Assembly: GCA_937907525.1 (NCBI GenBank)
Contig: CALCIB010000349.1
Location: 1-43,790 of the forward strand
Length of the DNA stretch: 43,790 nt
From: an uncultured Planctomycetales bacterium
GTDB lineage: Bacteria; Planctomycetota; Planctomycetia; Isosphaerales; Isosphaeraceae
Reading direction: 5' to 3'
The stretch's first letter is position 1, and every line of letters begins with the position of its first letter. This document shows positions 8,810-16,952 of this stretch, piece by piece. The notes beneath the pieces were generated by a model. The model made no database searches. It saw only the letters and a list, made by a program, of their open reading frames with translations, and was not told where the DNA came from. Made by a program: the position numbers and the translations under genes.

Positions 8810-9339
8810 GGTGGTCCGCTCCCATTCGTCGGACGGCTTGTTGTTTCAACTTTCGAGCACGCCGGAAGAACGCCGTGGAGACGCGGTTTCCCGCTGGGAC
8901 GCCGACCCGAACCGTTCCGGCGCCCGGTCGCGGTCGAACCGCGCCGTCCTCGCGAAGATATCTTTGGAAATAGAGCCAGTAAGCCCTGCGGGTTCGAGCG
9001 TGGTAAAGGATCAGATAAACGGGGTTGGGCTCGCCCGCCCATAGATTATAGTCGCGGACGTCCAGGTCGTAGTAGAAGAAACGACCGTCGCCGGGAGGTT
9101 CCGCCGCGTCGGTCGCCTTGATCTGAATGAGAATCGCTCCGGGCTCGACGTAGCCGTCGGGGTCGCAAGTGATGACGCTTAGGTCGTAGCCGTAATCGCG
9201 CGGCGACTTCCCAGATGAATCCGGCATTTGCGATGTAATACTGGACGTGGACGAGGCTTAGATCGGCCAGGACGTGTTGGCGCGTCCGCCGCTTGCGAGA
9301 ACCTGGACCGCGATCGGGATCGAGGTGACGCTTCGCCAC
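8802..9339 (-). pseudogene. DUF4365 (PD-(D/E)xK-like) gene with a frameshift
   Basis: Two reading frames together give one DUF4365 protein of about 178 residues. The first frame starts with GTG at 9339 after GGAGGGCGGA and reads RQHVLADLSLVHVQYYIANAGFIW. The second reads SPRDYGYDLSVITCDPDG and then ILIQIKATD, PVYLILYHARTRRAYWLYF. The family core D-x-G-x-D plus QxK (here DYGYD and IQIKA) is the PD-(D/E)xK nuclease-type pattern. The frames join if one G is removed from the GGG at 9210-9212 (plus-strand CCC), giving FIWKSPRDYGYDL. The break may be a real mutation or a sequencing error. It starts 21 bases after the gmd stop, and the HicA-like gene follows. A function in nucleic acid processing is inferred only from the fold. 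Confidence 0.75.
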
Positions 9340-9359
9340 GATGAGTCCGCCCTCCGCCC

Positions 9360-10376
9360 TCACGCGCCTGGGAAGGCGTGGGCGTGCTTTTCGCGGCGGG
9401 CGAGTTCCAGGTCGTGCTCGACCATCATCTTGACCAGGCCGTCGAAGTCGACCTCGGGCCTCCAGCCCAGGACCTCGCGGGCCTTGGTCGCGTCGCCTTG
9501 CAGGACGTCGACCTCGGAGGGGCGGACGTAGCGCTTGTCGAAGTCGACGAAGTCGCGATAGTCCAGATCGACCAGCGAGAACGCTTTTTCCAGGAGTTCG
9601 TGGATCGAGTGGGTCTCGCCGGTGGCGACGATGTAGTCGTCGGGCTGGGGTTGCTGGAGCATCATCCACATGGCGCGGACGTAGTCGCCGGCGAAGCCCC
9701 AGTCGCGCTTGGACTCCAGGTTGCCCATCGCCAGCCGCTTTTGCAGCCCCTCCTTGATCCGGGCGGCGCCGAGCGTCACCTTGCGGGTGACGAACGACTC
9801 GCCGCGGCGGGGGCTCTCGTGGTTGAAGAGGATCCCCGAGCAGGCGAACAGGCCGTAGGCCTCGCGGTAGTTGATCGTCTGCCAGTGGCCGTAGACCTTG
9901 GCGCAGGCGTAGGGGCTGCGGGGGTGGAACGGCGTCTCCGGCCCCTGAGGCGCGGGGGCCGAGCCGAACATCTCCGAGCTGGACGCCTGGTAGAACTTCA
10001 CCGGCCGGCGGCGGTTGAGGACCCGCACCGCCTCCAACAGCCGGAGCGTCCCCAGGCCCACCACGTCGGCGGTGTAAAGCGGCTGGTCGAACGAGACCCG
10101 GACGTGGCTTTGCGCGCCCAGGTTGTACACCTCGTCGGGCTCGATCCGCTCCACCAGCGACGACAGGCACGAGGCGTCGGCCAAATCGGCGTAGTGCAAA
10201 AACAGTCGCTTGGCGGCCACCGGGTTCTCAAGCGACAGGTGGTCGATCCGCTGGCGGTTGAGCGTGCTGGAGCGGCGGACCAGGCCGTGGACCTCGTAGT
10301 CGGGCCGGTCCAGGAGGAACTCGGCCAGGTAGGAGCCGTCTTGTCCGGTGATTCCGGTGATCAGGGCGCGTTTCAT
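9360..10376 (-). CDS. gmd: GDP-mannose 4,6-dehydratase
   Basis: The 338-residue short-chain dehydrogenase/reductase converts GDP-D-mannose to GDP-4-dehydro-6-deoxy-D-mannose, the precursor of GDP-fucose, GDP-rhamnose and related sugars. The N-terminus has the NAD(P) motif GITGQDGSY (residues 8-16). The catalytic region has ASSSEMFG (131-138) and Y156-x3-K160. The segments RRSSTLNRQRIDHL and ESPRRGESFVTRKVT are hallmarks of this enzyme. The ATG at 10376 starts the Rossmann fold directly; a longer frame to 10448 adds only proline-rich sequence. No GDP-fucose synthase or reductase is seen in the window, so the final sugar is unknown. It is the last intact biosynthetic gene of the EPS operon. Confidence 0.95.
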   Translation of the reverse strand: MKRALITGITGQDGSYLAEFLLDRPDYEVHGLVRRSSTLNRQRIDHLSLENPVAAKRLFLHYADLADASCLSSLVERIEPDEVYNLGAQSHVRVSFDQPLYTADVVGLGTLRLLEAVRVLNRRRPVKFYQASSSEMFGSAPAPQGPETPFHPRSPYACAKVYGHWQTINYREAYGLFACSGILFNHESPRRGESFVTRKVTLGAARIKEGLQKRLAMGNLESKRDWGFAGDYVRAMWMMLQQPQPDDYIVATGETHSIHELLEKAFSLVDLDYRDFVDFDKRYVRPSEVDVLQGDATKAREVLGWRPEVDFDGLVKMMVEHDLELARREKHAHAFPGA

Positions 10377-10437
10377 GGGCGTCGGTCGTCTGGGGTTCGC
10401 GGAGGGTGGGCCGGCGTCTGGTGGTCGCCCCGGTTCG

Positions 10438-11112
10438 TCAGGGAACATGATACTCCGCCCGCTGGGGCGGGAGGATGGGTTCGAGTTCGGCGAGCAGCCC
10501 CCGCGCGAAGTCGGCCAGCATGGCGCCGTCGGCGTCGAGTTCGCCCGGGTAGAAGACCTCGACGGTCATCGACGAGCCGCGGGTGGTCCGTCCGTGGCTG
10601 CTGCGGCTGGTGATGGGGAGCTTCCGGACGTAGTTCTCCAACCGGCCCTCGCCGAAGATGTAGTACCAGAACCCGACGTGCTTTACAAGGTCCGCCTGGG
10701 CGTAGCCGAGCCGGGTGACGGTCAGCGCGCGGCCGTCGGCGGCGGGGACCGGCATCTCCCGGGTCTGGGCCTCGATCTTCTCCCAGCCGCTGGAGGGGAG
10801 ACAGATCTCCGGCGTGTGCCGCAGGTTGGTGCCGAATTCGGAGTAGTTGATCCAGAGCGTCAGCCGGCGGCCGGGGTCGCGACGGTCGACGTACTCGCGG
10901 TTGAGGTAGTCCGACGTTTGGGCGCGCTCGACGACGTCGGCGGCGACCGCGACGTCGCGGCCGATCCAGTCCCCCAGGGTCATGGGGAGGGTCGAAAGCG
11001 AACGCCGCAGCGCGGGCCGCTCGGAGGCGTCGAACCGCTCCAAACCCGCGCGCGCCGCCAGGCCCAGGGTCAACAAGGCGGCGCACAGGCCGCAACGCTT
11101 CAAGACGGTCAT
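10438..11112 (-). CDS. epsI: EpsI family protein (exosortase-associated)
   Basis: The 224-residue product has an N-terminal signal anchor (LCAALLTLGLAARAGL). The EpsI domain follows, with TLGDWIGRDV, then LTLWINYSEFGTNLRHTPEICLPS and VKHVGFWYYIFGEGRLENY. The HTPE.C.P segment is the best-conserved part of the family. EpsI proteins are encoded next to, or fused to, exosortases in EPS loci; their exact biochemical role is not settled. The start ATG at 11112 overlaps the exosortase stop in ATGA, so translation of the two is coupled, matching the usual pairing. The longer frame to 11547 lies inside the exosortase gene. Confidence 0.92.
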   Translation of the reverse strand: MTVLKRCGLCAALLTLGLAARAGLERFDASERPALRRSLSTLPMTLGDWIGRDVAVAADVVERAQTSDYLNREYVDRRDPGRRLTLWINYSEFGTNLRHTPEICLPSSGWEKIEAQTREMPVPAADGRALTVTRLGYAQADLVKHVGFWYYIFGEGRLENYVRKLPITSRSSHGRTTRGSSMTVEVFYPGELDADGAMLADFARGLLAELEPILPPQRAEYHVP

Positions 11113-12200
11113 GACGGGTCCTCGACGGGGGCGGCGGCTCGGAGCGGAAGCGACCAGCCGTCGCCGGCCAGGGCCGGACGACCGACGGCGGACGTGGGCG
11201 ACGGCGACGACGCGGCGGCCGATCCGCCTCCTCCGCCGCCCGGCGGCGGCGGGTCGGCGTCGGGCGGGCTCGCGAGATCCATAAGCGCGCACACCGAATT
11301 CAAAAGCAAAAGCCCCAGGCCCATCAACAGCAGGCCCTCCAGGGTGTGATACGTCCCCTCGGCGTAGCGCGGGTCGACGAAGTGCATGATGTAGCCGGTG
11401 GCCACCACCCGCGCCGTGTTGGCGAACAGCGCGATCGGCAGGGCCGAGGCGACCACGACCGCCCGATACCAAAACGGCCGCCGCGCCAGGAAGGCCACCG
11501 CCGCGGCCAACGCCAAAAAGCCGGTGAGCTGGCGCATCCCGCTGCACGCCTCGGCGACGAACATCTGGACCCCGCCGGGGAGGGTCATCCGGTTCCCCTC
11601 GCAGAGCACCGGCACCCCCGTCGCGTTCATGAACGCCGAGGCCAGCCGGCTGGCCAGAAGCTGAAGCGGCGAGGCGATCCGGGTGTAAAGCGCGATCGGC
11701 AACGGCACCATGAAGGCCAGGAACGCGAACGGGAACCAGTACCGCCAGAGCGCCGCGGCGCCGGCGATCATCGCGAACGTCCCGACCAGGGCCGCCAGGA
11801 ACGCCAGGTCGCCCAAAAAGTCGAGCGGAAGTTGGACCTTCACCACGTTGACCGCGAGCGCCCCGGCCAGAAGGGCCCCGCCCAGAACGAGCCCTCGGCC
11901 CCCCTCCGGCGGCGCGAGGCCGCCGTCGCGCTGGAAGACGCGGGCGGCGAAGTAGAGGCTCAAAAGCGGCACGAGGAAGCCGTGGCTGTAGTTGTCGTCG
12001 GTGGTCCAGACCCAGTAAAAGTGTTCCAGCGTGTCCCGGAACAGAAGCGCCAGAAGCGCCAGGCAGGCCGTCGCGGCCAGGGCCGCGGGGCGGTTGGCCG
12101 GGTCGACCGCCCAGCGGGCGAGGGCTTGATGGAGGCTCGGCGCCGGGTCGGGGTCGGGGGGACGTCCCGGAGACGGCCGACCGTCGGTGCTGGTCATCAT
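11109..12200 (-). CDS. xrt: Exosortase (archaeosortase/exosortase family)
   Basis: The 363-residue membrane protein has about eight to nine hydrophobic segments and the complete exosortase catalytic triad: Cys219 in AEACSGMRQL, Arg264 in FANTARV and His285 in GTYHTLEGL. Exosortases cleave and relocate proteins with C-terminal sorting signals (PEP-CTERM type) during export, and their genes lie in EPS clusters as here. None of the proteins encoded in this window ends in a recognisable PEP-CTERM tail, so the substrates must be elsewhere. The start at 12200 follows GGAGGACCAACC; a longer frame to 12257 is possible but less likely. The subfamily could not be assigned from sequence alone. Confidence 0.93.
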   Translation of the reverse strand: MMTSTDGRPSPGRPPDPDPAPSLHQALARWAVDPANRPAALAATACLALLALLFRDTLEHFYWVWTTDDNYSHGFLVPLLSLYFAARVFQRDGGLAPPEGGRGLVLGGALLAGALAVNVVKVQLPLDFLGDLAFLAALVGTFAMIAGAAALWRYWFPFAFLAFMVPLPIALYTRIASPLQLLASRLASAFMNATGVPVLCEGNRMTLPGGVQMFVAEACSGMRQLTGFLALAAAVAFLARRPFWYRAVVVASALPIALFANTARVVATGYIMHFVDPRYAEGTYHTLEGLLLMGLGLLLLNSVCALMDLASPPDADPPPPGGGGGGSAAASSPSPTSAVGRPALAGDGWSLPLRAAAPVEDPS

Positions 12201-12258
12201 GGTTGGTCCTCCTTGCGGGCGTGGGGAGGGGGCGCTCCCGATCGCGTGTTCCGTCACG

Positions 12259-15200
12259 TCAATTGGCCTTCGTCCCGTTGGATCGGATTCGTCCGGCCGT
12301 CGTCGAGGTCGGCCCTTGCCGCAGTTCCAGGACGCGACGGCTGACCTCGTCGGGGGAGGTCGACGCCAGGGCCTCGTCGAGCGCGGCCCGGCGTTGGTCG
12401 TCGTCGTGGCCCCGGAGGGCGACGTCGGCCAGGTTGAACCACCACGAGCGCCGCACGCGGGGGTCGTCGATCTGGTCGATGGCCGCGCGGTAGCGGCCGG
12501 CGGCGGTCTTCCAGTCGGCCCGCATGGCCGCCGCCTCGGCGGCGACGGCCAGCGTCACGGCCTGGTCGTCGGGGTGGCCCCGGGGTTCGTCGGGGTCGCC
12601 GGCCCGGGCCTTGGCGTCGGCCTCGGCGCGCTTGAGGATGCCGCGGAGGACGGCCTCGGAGTCGGAGCGGTGGTCCTGGCGCAACGCCCTGGCGACGGCC
12701 AGGGCGGCGACGCCGGATTCGGGGACGGCCGCGGACCAGTCGCGGAACGACCAGGATTCGTCGCCGACGAGTTCGGCGACGACGACCGCGGCCAGCTCCT
12801 CGCCGGGGAGCAGGTAACGGGGGACGTCGGGATCCTCGCTGTAGGCCAGCGGCCGTTCGCGGGGAGGCGTCGCGGTGGCGGCGATCTCCAGGGCGTGGCG
12901 GAAGACGCGAAGGGCCTCCTCGTCCTTGCCGGCGCGGTGGAGGGTCCGCCCGGTCCAGGCCAGGGCGGCGGCGTCCCTCGACAGGCCGATCGCGGGCGTC
13001 GAGTCGCCGCGGAGGCGGGCCAGGTTGAACTTCGCCAGGGAGTCGAGCGGGCCCGCGGCGGCGGCGGCCTCGTACATCTCCGCGGCGGTCGCGTGGAGGC
13101 CGTGCTCGACCTTCGTACCGTTGAGGTAGACCCCCCATTGCGCCAGGTGCGAAGGCGCGGTGCCCCACCACGAGGGCCGGGGGGGGACGAGCGTCGCGGG
13201 GAGCGGTCGGTCCTTGGCGGCGGCCCCGGCCAGGCGGACGGCGGCCGAGATCTTGACGACCGTCGCGGCGTCGTGCGAGACGGCCGCCTGTTTCCAGGAG
13301 CAGAAGGCCAGCAGACCGCCCGCGGCCAGGGTCGCGGCCAGGGCCGGGGGCGCGGCCATCCAGGCCGGCGGCGACCACTGCGCCGGCGCCGCCGCCGCGG
13401 TCGGCGCCGCCGCCGACGGCCGCGACGGGGGCCTGGGGATCGCCTCGGTTCGGGCCCGGGCGCGGCGAAAACCGCCGTCCAGCACGTCCCGCGCCGAGGG
13501 GAGGACCCAGGCGTCGTCCCCCCTGCTCTTCGACCGCCGCGCCCGCGTCGGGTCGAACCCCTCGACGTCCTCCTCGAAGTCGCGCGCCCGGGGTTTTTCG
13601 GGATCGAGCGCTCCGCCGCCGAATCCATAGACGCTCGTGTCCGCCACGAACGGCCCCGCCGGGAACGCCCAGCCCGGCGCGGGTTCGTCGGCGACGTCGC
13701 GACGATCGATGGCCGCCGGCGCGGCCGCCGTCCCCTCTCCCGCCGGGAGAGGGTGGCCCGAAGGGCCGGGTGAGGGTCGTGGCGCTTCGGAGCGAACAAG
13801 GAGTTCATCATCGATGGCCGATAACGCGGCCGCCGTCCCCGCTCCCTCGGGAGCGCTTTGTCGAAGCTCCTCGGTGACGAGCCTTCCCCCCTTCTCCCCT
13901 TGTGGGAGAAGGCGCCCCGAAGGGGCGGATGAGGGGGGGCGCGATCGAGGACCGTGGGATTCCCCCTCATCCGGCCTTCGGCCACCTTCTCCCACAAGGG
14001 GAGAAGGGATGCTTGGCGTCACATGTTCATTAGATTTTGGATGGAGCGCCTCAAGGGGTTCGTCATCGACCTCGCGATCGTCAATCGACGGCGTCCGCGA
14101 AGCGCCGCGACCCTCACCCGCCGCTTCGCGGTCCCCCTCTCCCGCCGGGAGAGGGGACGTCTCGAAGCCCTCCAGGCTTCGCGTCGCGCGGTCCTCGCTC
14201 GGCGGCTCATGCCATTGGGGATCGTCCGAAATCGGAGAGGCCGCGGGCGAGTCTTCGGCCGCCGTCCGGCGGTTCACGACCGCCCGGCGCAGACGGCGGC
14301 GGACGACCGAGGGCCTGGGAGGCTCGGGGACGGGCGGGAGCGCCTCGTCGACGTCCGGGGCTTCGAGCCGGGCGAGCGCTTCGGCGTCGAGGAAGTGGAA
14401 TCGACGGCTTGGCGGCTCGACCGTCGGCGGCGTCGCGACCGGCGGCGGCTCGACCGTCGGCGGCGCGGGGGTCGGGACGGGGCGCGTCCAGGATTCCGGC
14501 GCGGGGGGCCTGGGCGGGTCCGGTCGCTTCGTCGGGGGGGGGGTCGGCCGGACGTAGGCGCGAGCCCGATACGCCGTCGCGGCCGGGCGGGGCCGCGGCG
14601 GCGGCTGGTGGCGAGGCGCGACGGGGGGCCTGGGGATCTCGCGAGGCGCGGGCCGCTCGACAGTCGGCGCGGCGGGGGGCCTGGGAGTTTCGCGGGGCGC
14701 GGGCCGCTCGACGGTCGGCGCGGCGGGAGGCCTGGGGGTCTCGCGGGGCGCGGGGCGTTCGACCGCCGGCGCGGGCTTCGGCGTCGGCGCGGCGGGGGGC
14801 TGCTCGACGGGGGACGGCCGCCCTCGGCCGTCGTGCTCGCGGGCGGTCTTGAGGCGGTCGCCGGCCTCGCGCCAGCGGGCCTCCCACGGGTTCGAAAGCG
14901 GCGGCGCGGCCGGCTCGACGACCGGGGCCGACGGGGGGATGTCGGCCGGGGGGTCCCAGTCGGGCTCGGCGAACTTGCCCCGCTTCAGGGCCAGTCGGAA
15001 CGGGCCGACCCGAAAGACGACGTCGTGCTCCAGCGTCCGGGGGCCGGCGACCGTCTCGCCGGCCAGGATCACGTCGTAGCCGTGCAGGGGCGTCAGCAGC
15101 CAGGTCCGGCCGCGACGGTGGATCCGGCACGCCTCCTCGGGGAGCGACGGGTCGGCGAGTCGGACCTCGCAGAAGGCCGCCCGGCCGATCCGCGCCGATA

Positions 15201-15273
15201 TCCAGGGAACCTCCACGATCCGGATCGATCCGGCGTCGCGGTCCTGGATATGGAGACAGGTGGATTCGGCCAT
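12259..15273 (-). CDS. FHA-domain membrane protein with TPR-like C-terminal half
   Basis: 1004 residues. Residues 20-100 form an FHA domain (ISARIGRAAFCEVRLADPSL, then the hydrophobic RTWLLTPLHG), a module that binds phosphothreonine. Then follows a proline-rich linker with three 17-residue repeats of the type VERPAPRETPRPPAAPT (about 169-220). Residues 370-514 are encoded by hairpin repeats. A membrane segment (ALAATLAAGGLLAFCSW) lies near 645. From 660 to the end it is helical and TPR-like (AAEMYEAAAAAGPLDSLAKFNLARL; EEALRVFRHALEIAA). It sits between the O-antigen-ligase-like gene and the exosortase, so it may tie phosphorylation signals or complex assembly to EPS export. GGAGGA precedes the ATG. 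The specific role is not known. Confidence 0.85.
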   Translation of the reverse strand: MAESTCLHIQDRDAGSIRIVEVPWISARIGRAAFCEVRLADPSLPEEACRIHRRGRTWLLTPLHGYDVILAGETVAGPRTLEHDVVFRVGPFRLALKRGKFAEPDWDPPADIPPSAPVVEPAAPPLSNPWEARWREAGDRLKTAREHDGRGRPSPVEQPPAAPTPKPAPAVERPAPRETPRPPAAPTVERPAPRETPRPPAAPTVERPAPREIPRPPVAPRHQPPPRPRPAATAYRARAYVRPTPPPTKRPDPPRPPAPESWTRPVPTPAPPTVEPPPVATPPTVEPPSRRFHFLDAEALARLEAPDVDEALPPVPEPPRPSVVRRRLRRAVVNRRTAAEDSPAASPISDDPQWHEPPSEDRATRSLEGFETSPLPAGEGDREAAGEGRGASRTPSIDDREVDDEPLEALHPKSNEHVTPSIPSPLVGEGGRRPDEGESHGPRSRPPSSAPSGRLLPQGEKGGRLVTEELRQSAPEGAGTAAALSAIDDELLVRSEAPRPSPGPSGHPLPAGEGTAAAPAAIDRRDVADEPAPGWAFPAGPFVADTSVYGFGGGALDPEKPRARDFEEDVEGFDPTRARRSKSRGDDAWVLPSARDVLDGGFRRARARTEAIPRPPSRPSAAAPTAAAAPAQWSPPAWMAAPPALAATLAAGGLLAFCSWKQAAVSHDAATVVKISAAVRLAGAAAKDRPLPATLVPPRPSWWGTAPSHLAQWGVYLNGTKVEHGLHATAAEMYEAAAAAGPLDSLAKFNLARLRGDSTPAIGLSRDAAALAWTGRTLHRAGKDEEALRVFRHALEIAATATPPRERPLAYSEDPDVPRYLLPGEELAAVVVAELVGDESWSFRDWSAAVPESGVAALAVARALRQDHRSDSEAVLRGILKRAEADAKARAGDPDEPRGHPDDQAVTLAVAAEAAAMRADWKTAAGRYRAAIDQIDDPRVRRSWWFNLADVALRGHDDDQRRAALDEALASTSPDEVSRRVLELRQGPTSTTAGRIRSNGTKAN
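13730..14159. repeat. Family A repeat carrying a nested family C repeat, inside a gene
   Basis: The left arm (from 13730) reads TCCCCTCTCCCGCCGGGAG, then GGCCCGAAGGGCC, GGGTGAGGGTCG and GCGCTTCGG. The right arm (to 14159) reads GAAGCGCCGCGACCCTCACC and ends CTCTCCCGCCGGGAGAGG. Between them a complete family C element occupies 13882-14007. All parts stay open in the frame of the FHA gene and give peptides such as SPLPAGEG, PSPLVGEGG and HPLPAGEG. Confidence 0.8.
13882..14007. repeat. Dispersed paired-hairpin repeat, family C
   Basis: About 126 bases. The left part is TTCTCCCCTTGTGGGAGAAG then GCCCCGAAGGGGC and GGATGAGGGG. The right part is CCCCTCATCCGGCC then CTTCTCCCACAAGGGGAGAAG. A close copy lies at 42434-42561. 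Here it lies inside the coding region of the FHA protein and within a family A repeat. Confidence 0.85.
14623..14778. repeat. Three in-frame 51-base tandem repeats
   Basis: Three consecutive copies of a 51-base unit, slightly diverged, code on the minus strand for the 17-residue motif VERPAPRETPRPPAAPT in the proline-rich linker of the FHA protein. The third copy has Ile for Thr and Val for Ala. Such a run is prone to change in number by slippage or recombination. Confidence 0.8.
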
Positions 15274-15358
15274 CGTGGAATCGACTCCTCCGTGAGCGAC
15301 GTCCCGATCGTTTCGGCGTTCCGGGCGGGTCCCTCCCGACCGTCGATGTCAAGCAAGG

Positions 15359-16927
15359 TCAGGCGCGTTCGACGAAAAGGTCCGTGCCTCCGGCCAGCCA
15401 GCGGTTCCAGGTCCCTCCCAGAGCGCTCGCGGCCAGGGCCACGGCCGACAGTTCCACCGTCCAGTGGACGGCGGCCAATAGAGTAAGCCCGGCGGCGGCC
15501 CCGATCAACCCGTGCGCCAGGAAACGCTCGGCCGGCGCGAGCCGGCGGAGGCCGCCGGGGATGCGGACCAACGACCAGAGCGCCGCGGCGGCCAGGATCG
15601 CCAGGCCGGCGCCGCCGGTCTCCGCGGCCCATTGCAGCAAGCTGCTCATGGCGGTGTTGGAACTGGCGTCGCGGTCCTTGTAGTACGGGTGGATCGCGGC
15701 GAACCCCCCCAGGCCGACGCCGACCGTCGGGAACTCGCGGGCGATCCGCGCCGCGACGCGCCAGGAGGCGCGGCCCTCGTCCCAGTCGGGCGCCTTCAGG
15801 GGGGGCGGCGCGCCGGTCAGGTCGCTCCAGCGATCCCGCGACAACGCGCCGGCGGCCAGCGCCAGGATCAGGCCCGTCGTCAGCGCGAAGCCCAGAAGCC
15901 GGGTTCCGGACGTCCGAAGCGCCGGCAGGCCCGCCAGGGCCAGCCCGACGGCGAACGGGAAGCAGAACCGCGGCCCCGCGGCCAGCCCGACCAGGAACGC
16001 CGCCGGGACCGAAAGCGCCGCCAGCAGCGCCGCCGCCCCCGCCGCCCCCGACTCCCCCATGGACGTCGACCAACCCTCGCGACCGCCGCGGGCGCCGGCG
16101 TGCAGGACGACCCCCAACGCCAGGGGGAGCGCCAGGGCCCCCAGCGCCAGAAAGCCGCCGACGCCTCCCGGCATGGTCCCGAACGTGAACGGTCGAACGA
16201 CCTCCAGCCGCGCCGCGGGGACCGCCGCGGCCGCGGCGCCGGCGGGAAGCTCGCGGAAGACGACCACGCCGGGGGCGTCGACCAGGTCGTTGCCGTCGGG
16301 CGCCCACCACGGCGCCCCCGCGCCGGGGGTTATGAAGCCGAAGAGGCCGTCGCCGCCGGTCCCCGCCTGGACCGTCGCCAGGACGGCGTTGACCAGAAAG
16401 CCGGCGATCACCGCGCCCCAGACCAGGTACAGCCGTTCGAGCCGGTCGACCCCGCGGGAGACGCTCCAGAAGACTCCCAGACAGGCCGCCAGCAGCGCCA
16501 GCTTCCGAACCGTCGCCGCGCGGTCCAGGCTGGCCGGGGAGCGGATGCCGGCGGCCTCGGGGAGCGTGGCGGCCGGGTCGTCCTGGGCCGCCGCGACCGT
16601 CGCCGCGCCGCGCGTGTAGATCGCGCGGGCCGAGGGCGACAGCCGCGCCGCGAGCGCGGCGGGCAGCGGCGCGACCTGGACCGCCCCCAGCGCCAGGACC
16701 ATGAACCCCAGCCCCCCCAGCGGGCTCTTGAGGATCGCCGCGCGGCCCTCCAGCAGGTCGTGGACCCAAAGCGTCGCGACCAGGGCGCAGGCGGCGGCCA
16801 CGAGCGCCGGCCGCGACCACCACGCCGTCCCGCCGAAGCCGAGGATCGCCCCCAGCACCAGCCCCGCGGCCAGGGGGCCGTGGAGCCGGTCGAGCGTGGC
16901 GAGCGTTCGGGATCGAAGGGCGTTCAT
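15359..16927 (-). CDS. O-antigen ligase / Wzy-type polymerase family membrane protein
   Basis: The 522-residue protein has about eleven to twelve membrane segments. The large extracytoplasmic loop contains WRVAARIAREFPTVGVGLGGFAAIHPYY and then SSLLQWAAETGGAGLA, the typical Wzy_C/RfaL pattern (a GxGxG region followed by a histidine and an acidic residue). Members join undecaprenyl-linked glycan to an acceptor or polymerise repeat units on the outer face of the cytoplasmic membrane. It lies between the Wzc-like gene (25 bases upstream) and the FHA-TPR gene. Ligase and polymerase cannot be told apart from sequence, but with a second Wzy-like protein at 2553 a division of labour is possible. Confidence 0.85.
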   Translation of the reverse strand: MNALRSRTLATLDRLHGPLAAGLVLGAILGFGGTAWWSRPALVAAACALVATLWVHDLLEGRAAILKSPLGGLGFMVLALGAVQVAPLPAALAARLSPSARAIYTRGAATVAAAQDDPAATLPEAAGIRSPASLDRAATVRKLALLAACLGVFWSVSRGVDRLERLYLVWGAVIAGFLVNAVLATVQAGTGGDGLFGFITPGAGAPWWAPDGNDLVDAPGVVVFRELPAGAAAAAVPAARLEVVRPFTFGTMPGGVGGFLALGALALPLALGVVLHAGARGGREGWSTSMGESGAAGAAALLAALSVPAAFLVGLAAGPRFCFPFAVGLALAGLPALRTSGTRLLGFALTTGLILALAAGALSRDRWSDLTGAPPPLKAPDWDEGRASWRVAARIAREFPTVGVGLGGFAAIHPYYKDRDASSNTAMSSLLQWAAETGGAGLAILAAAALWSLVRIPGGLRRLAPAERFLAHGLIGAAAGLTLLAAVHWTVELSAVALAASALGGTWNRWLAGGTDLFVERA

Positions 16928-16952
16928 CGGATGCGGCTCCGTGGCGCGGGGG

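Noticed and set aside
12259..15273. FHA gene as a pseudogene because of repeats inside
   Set aside because: The frame is open across all inserts, with ordered domains on both sides, so it is likely functional.
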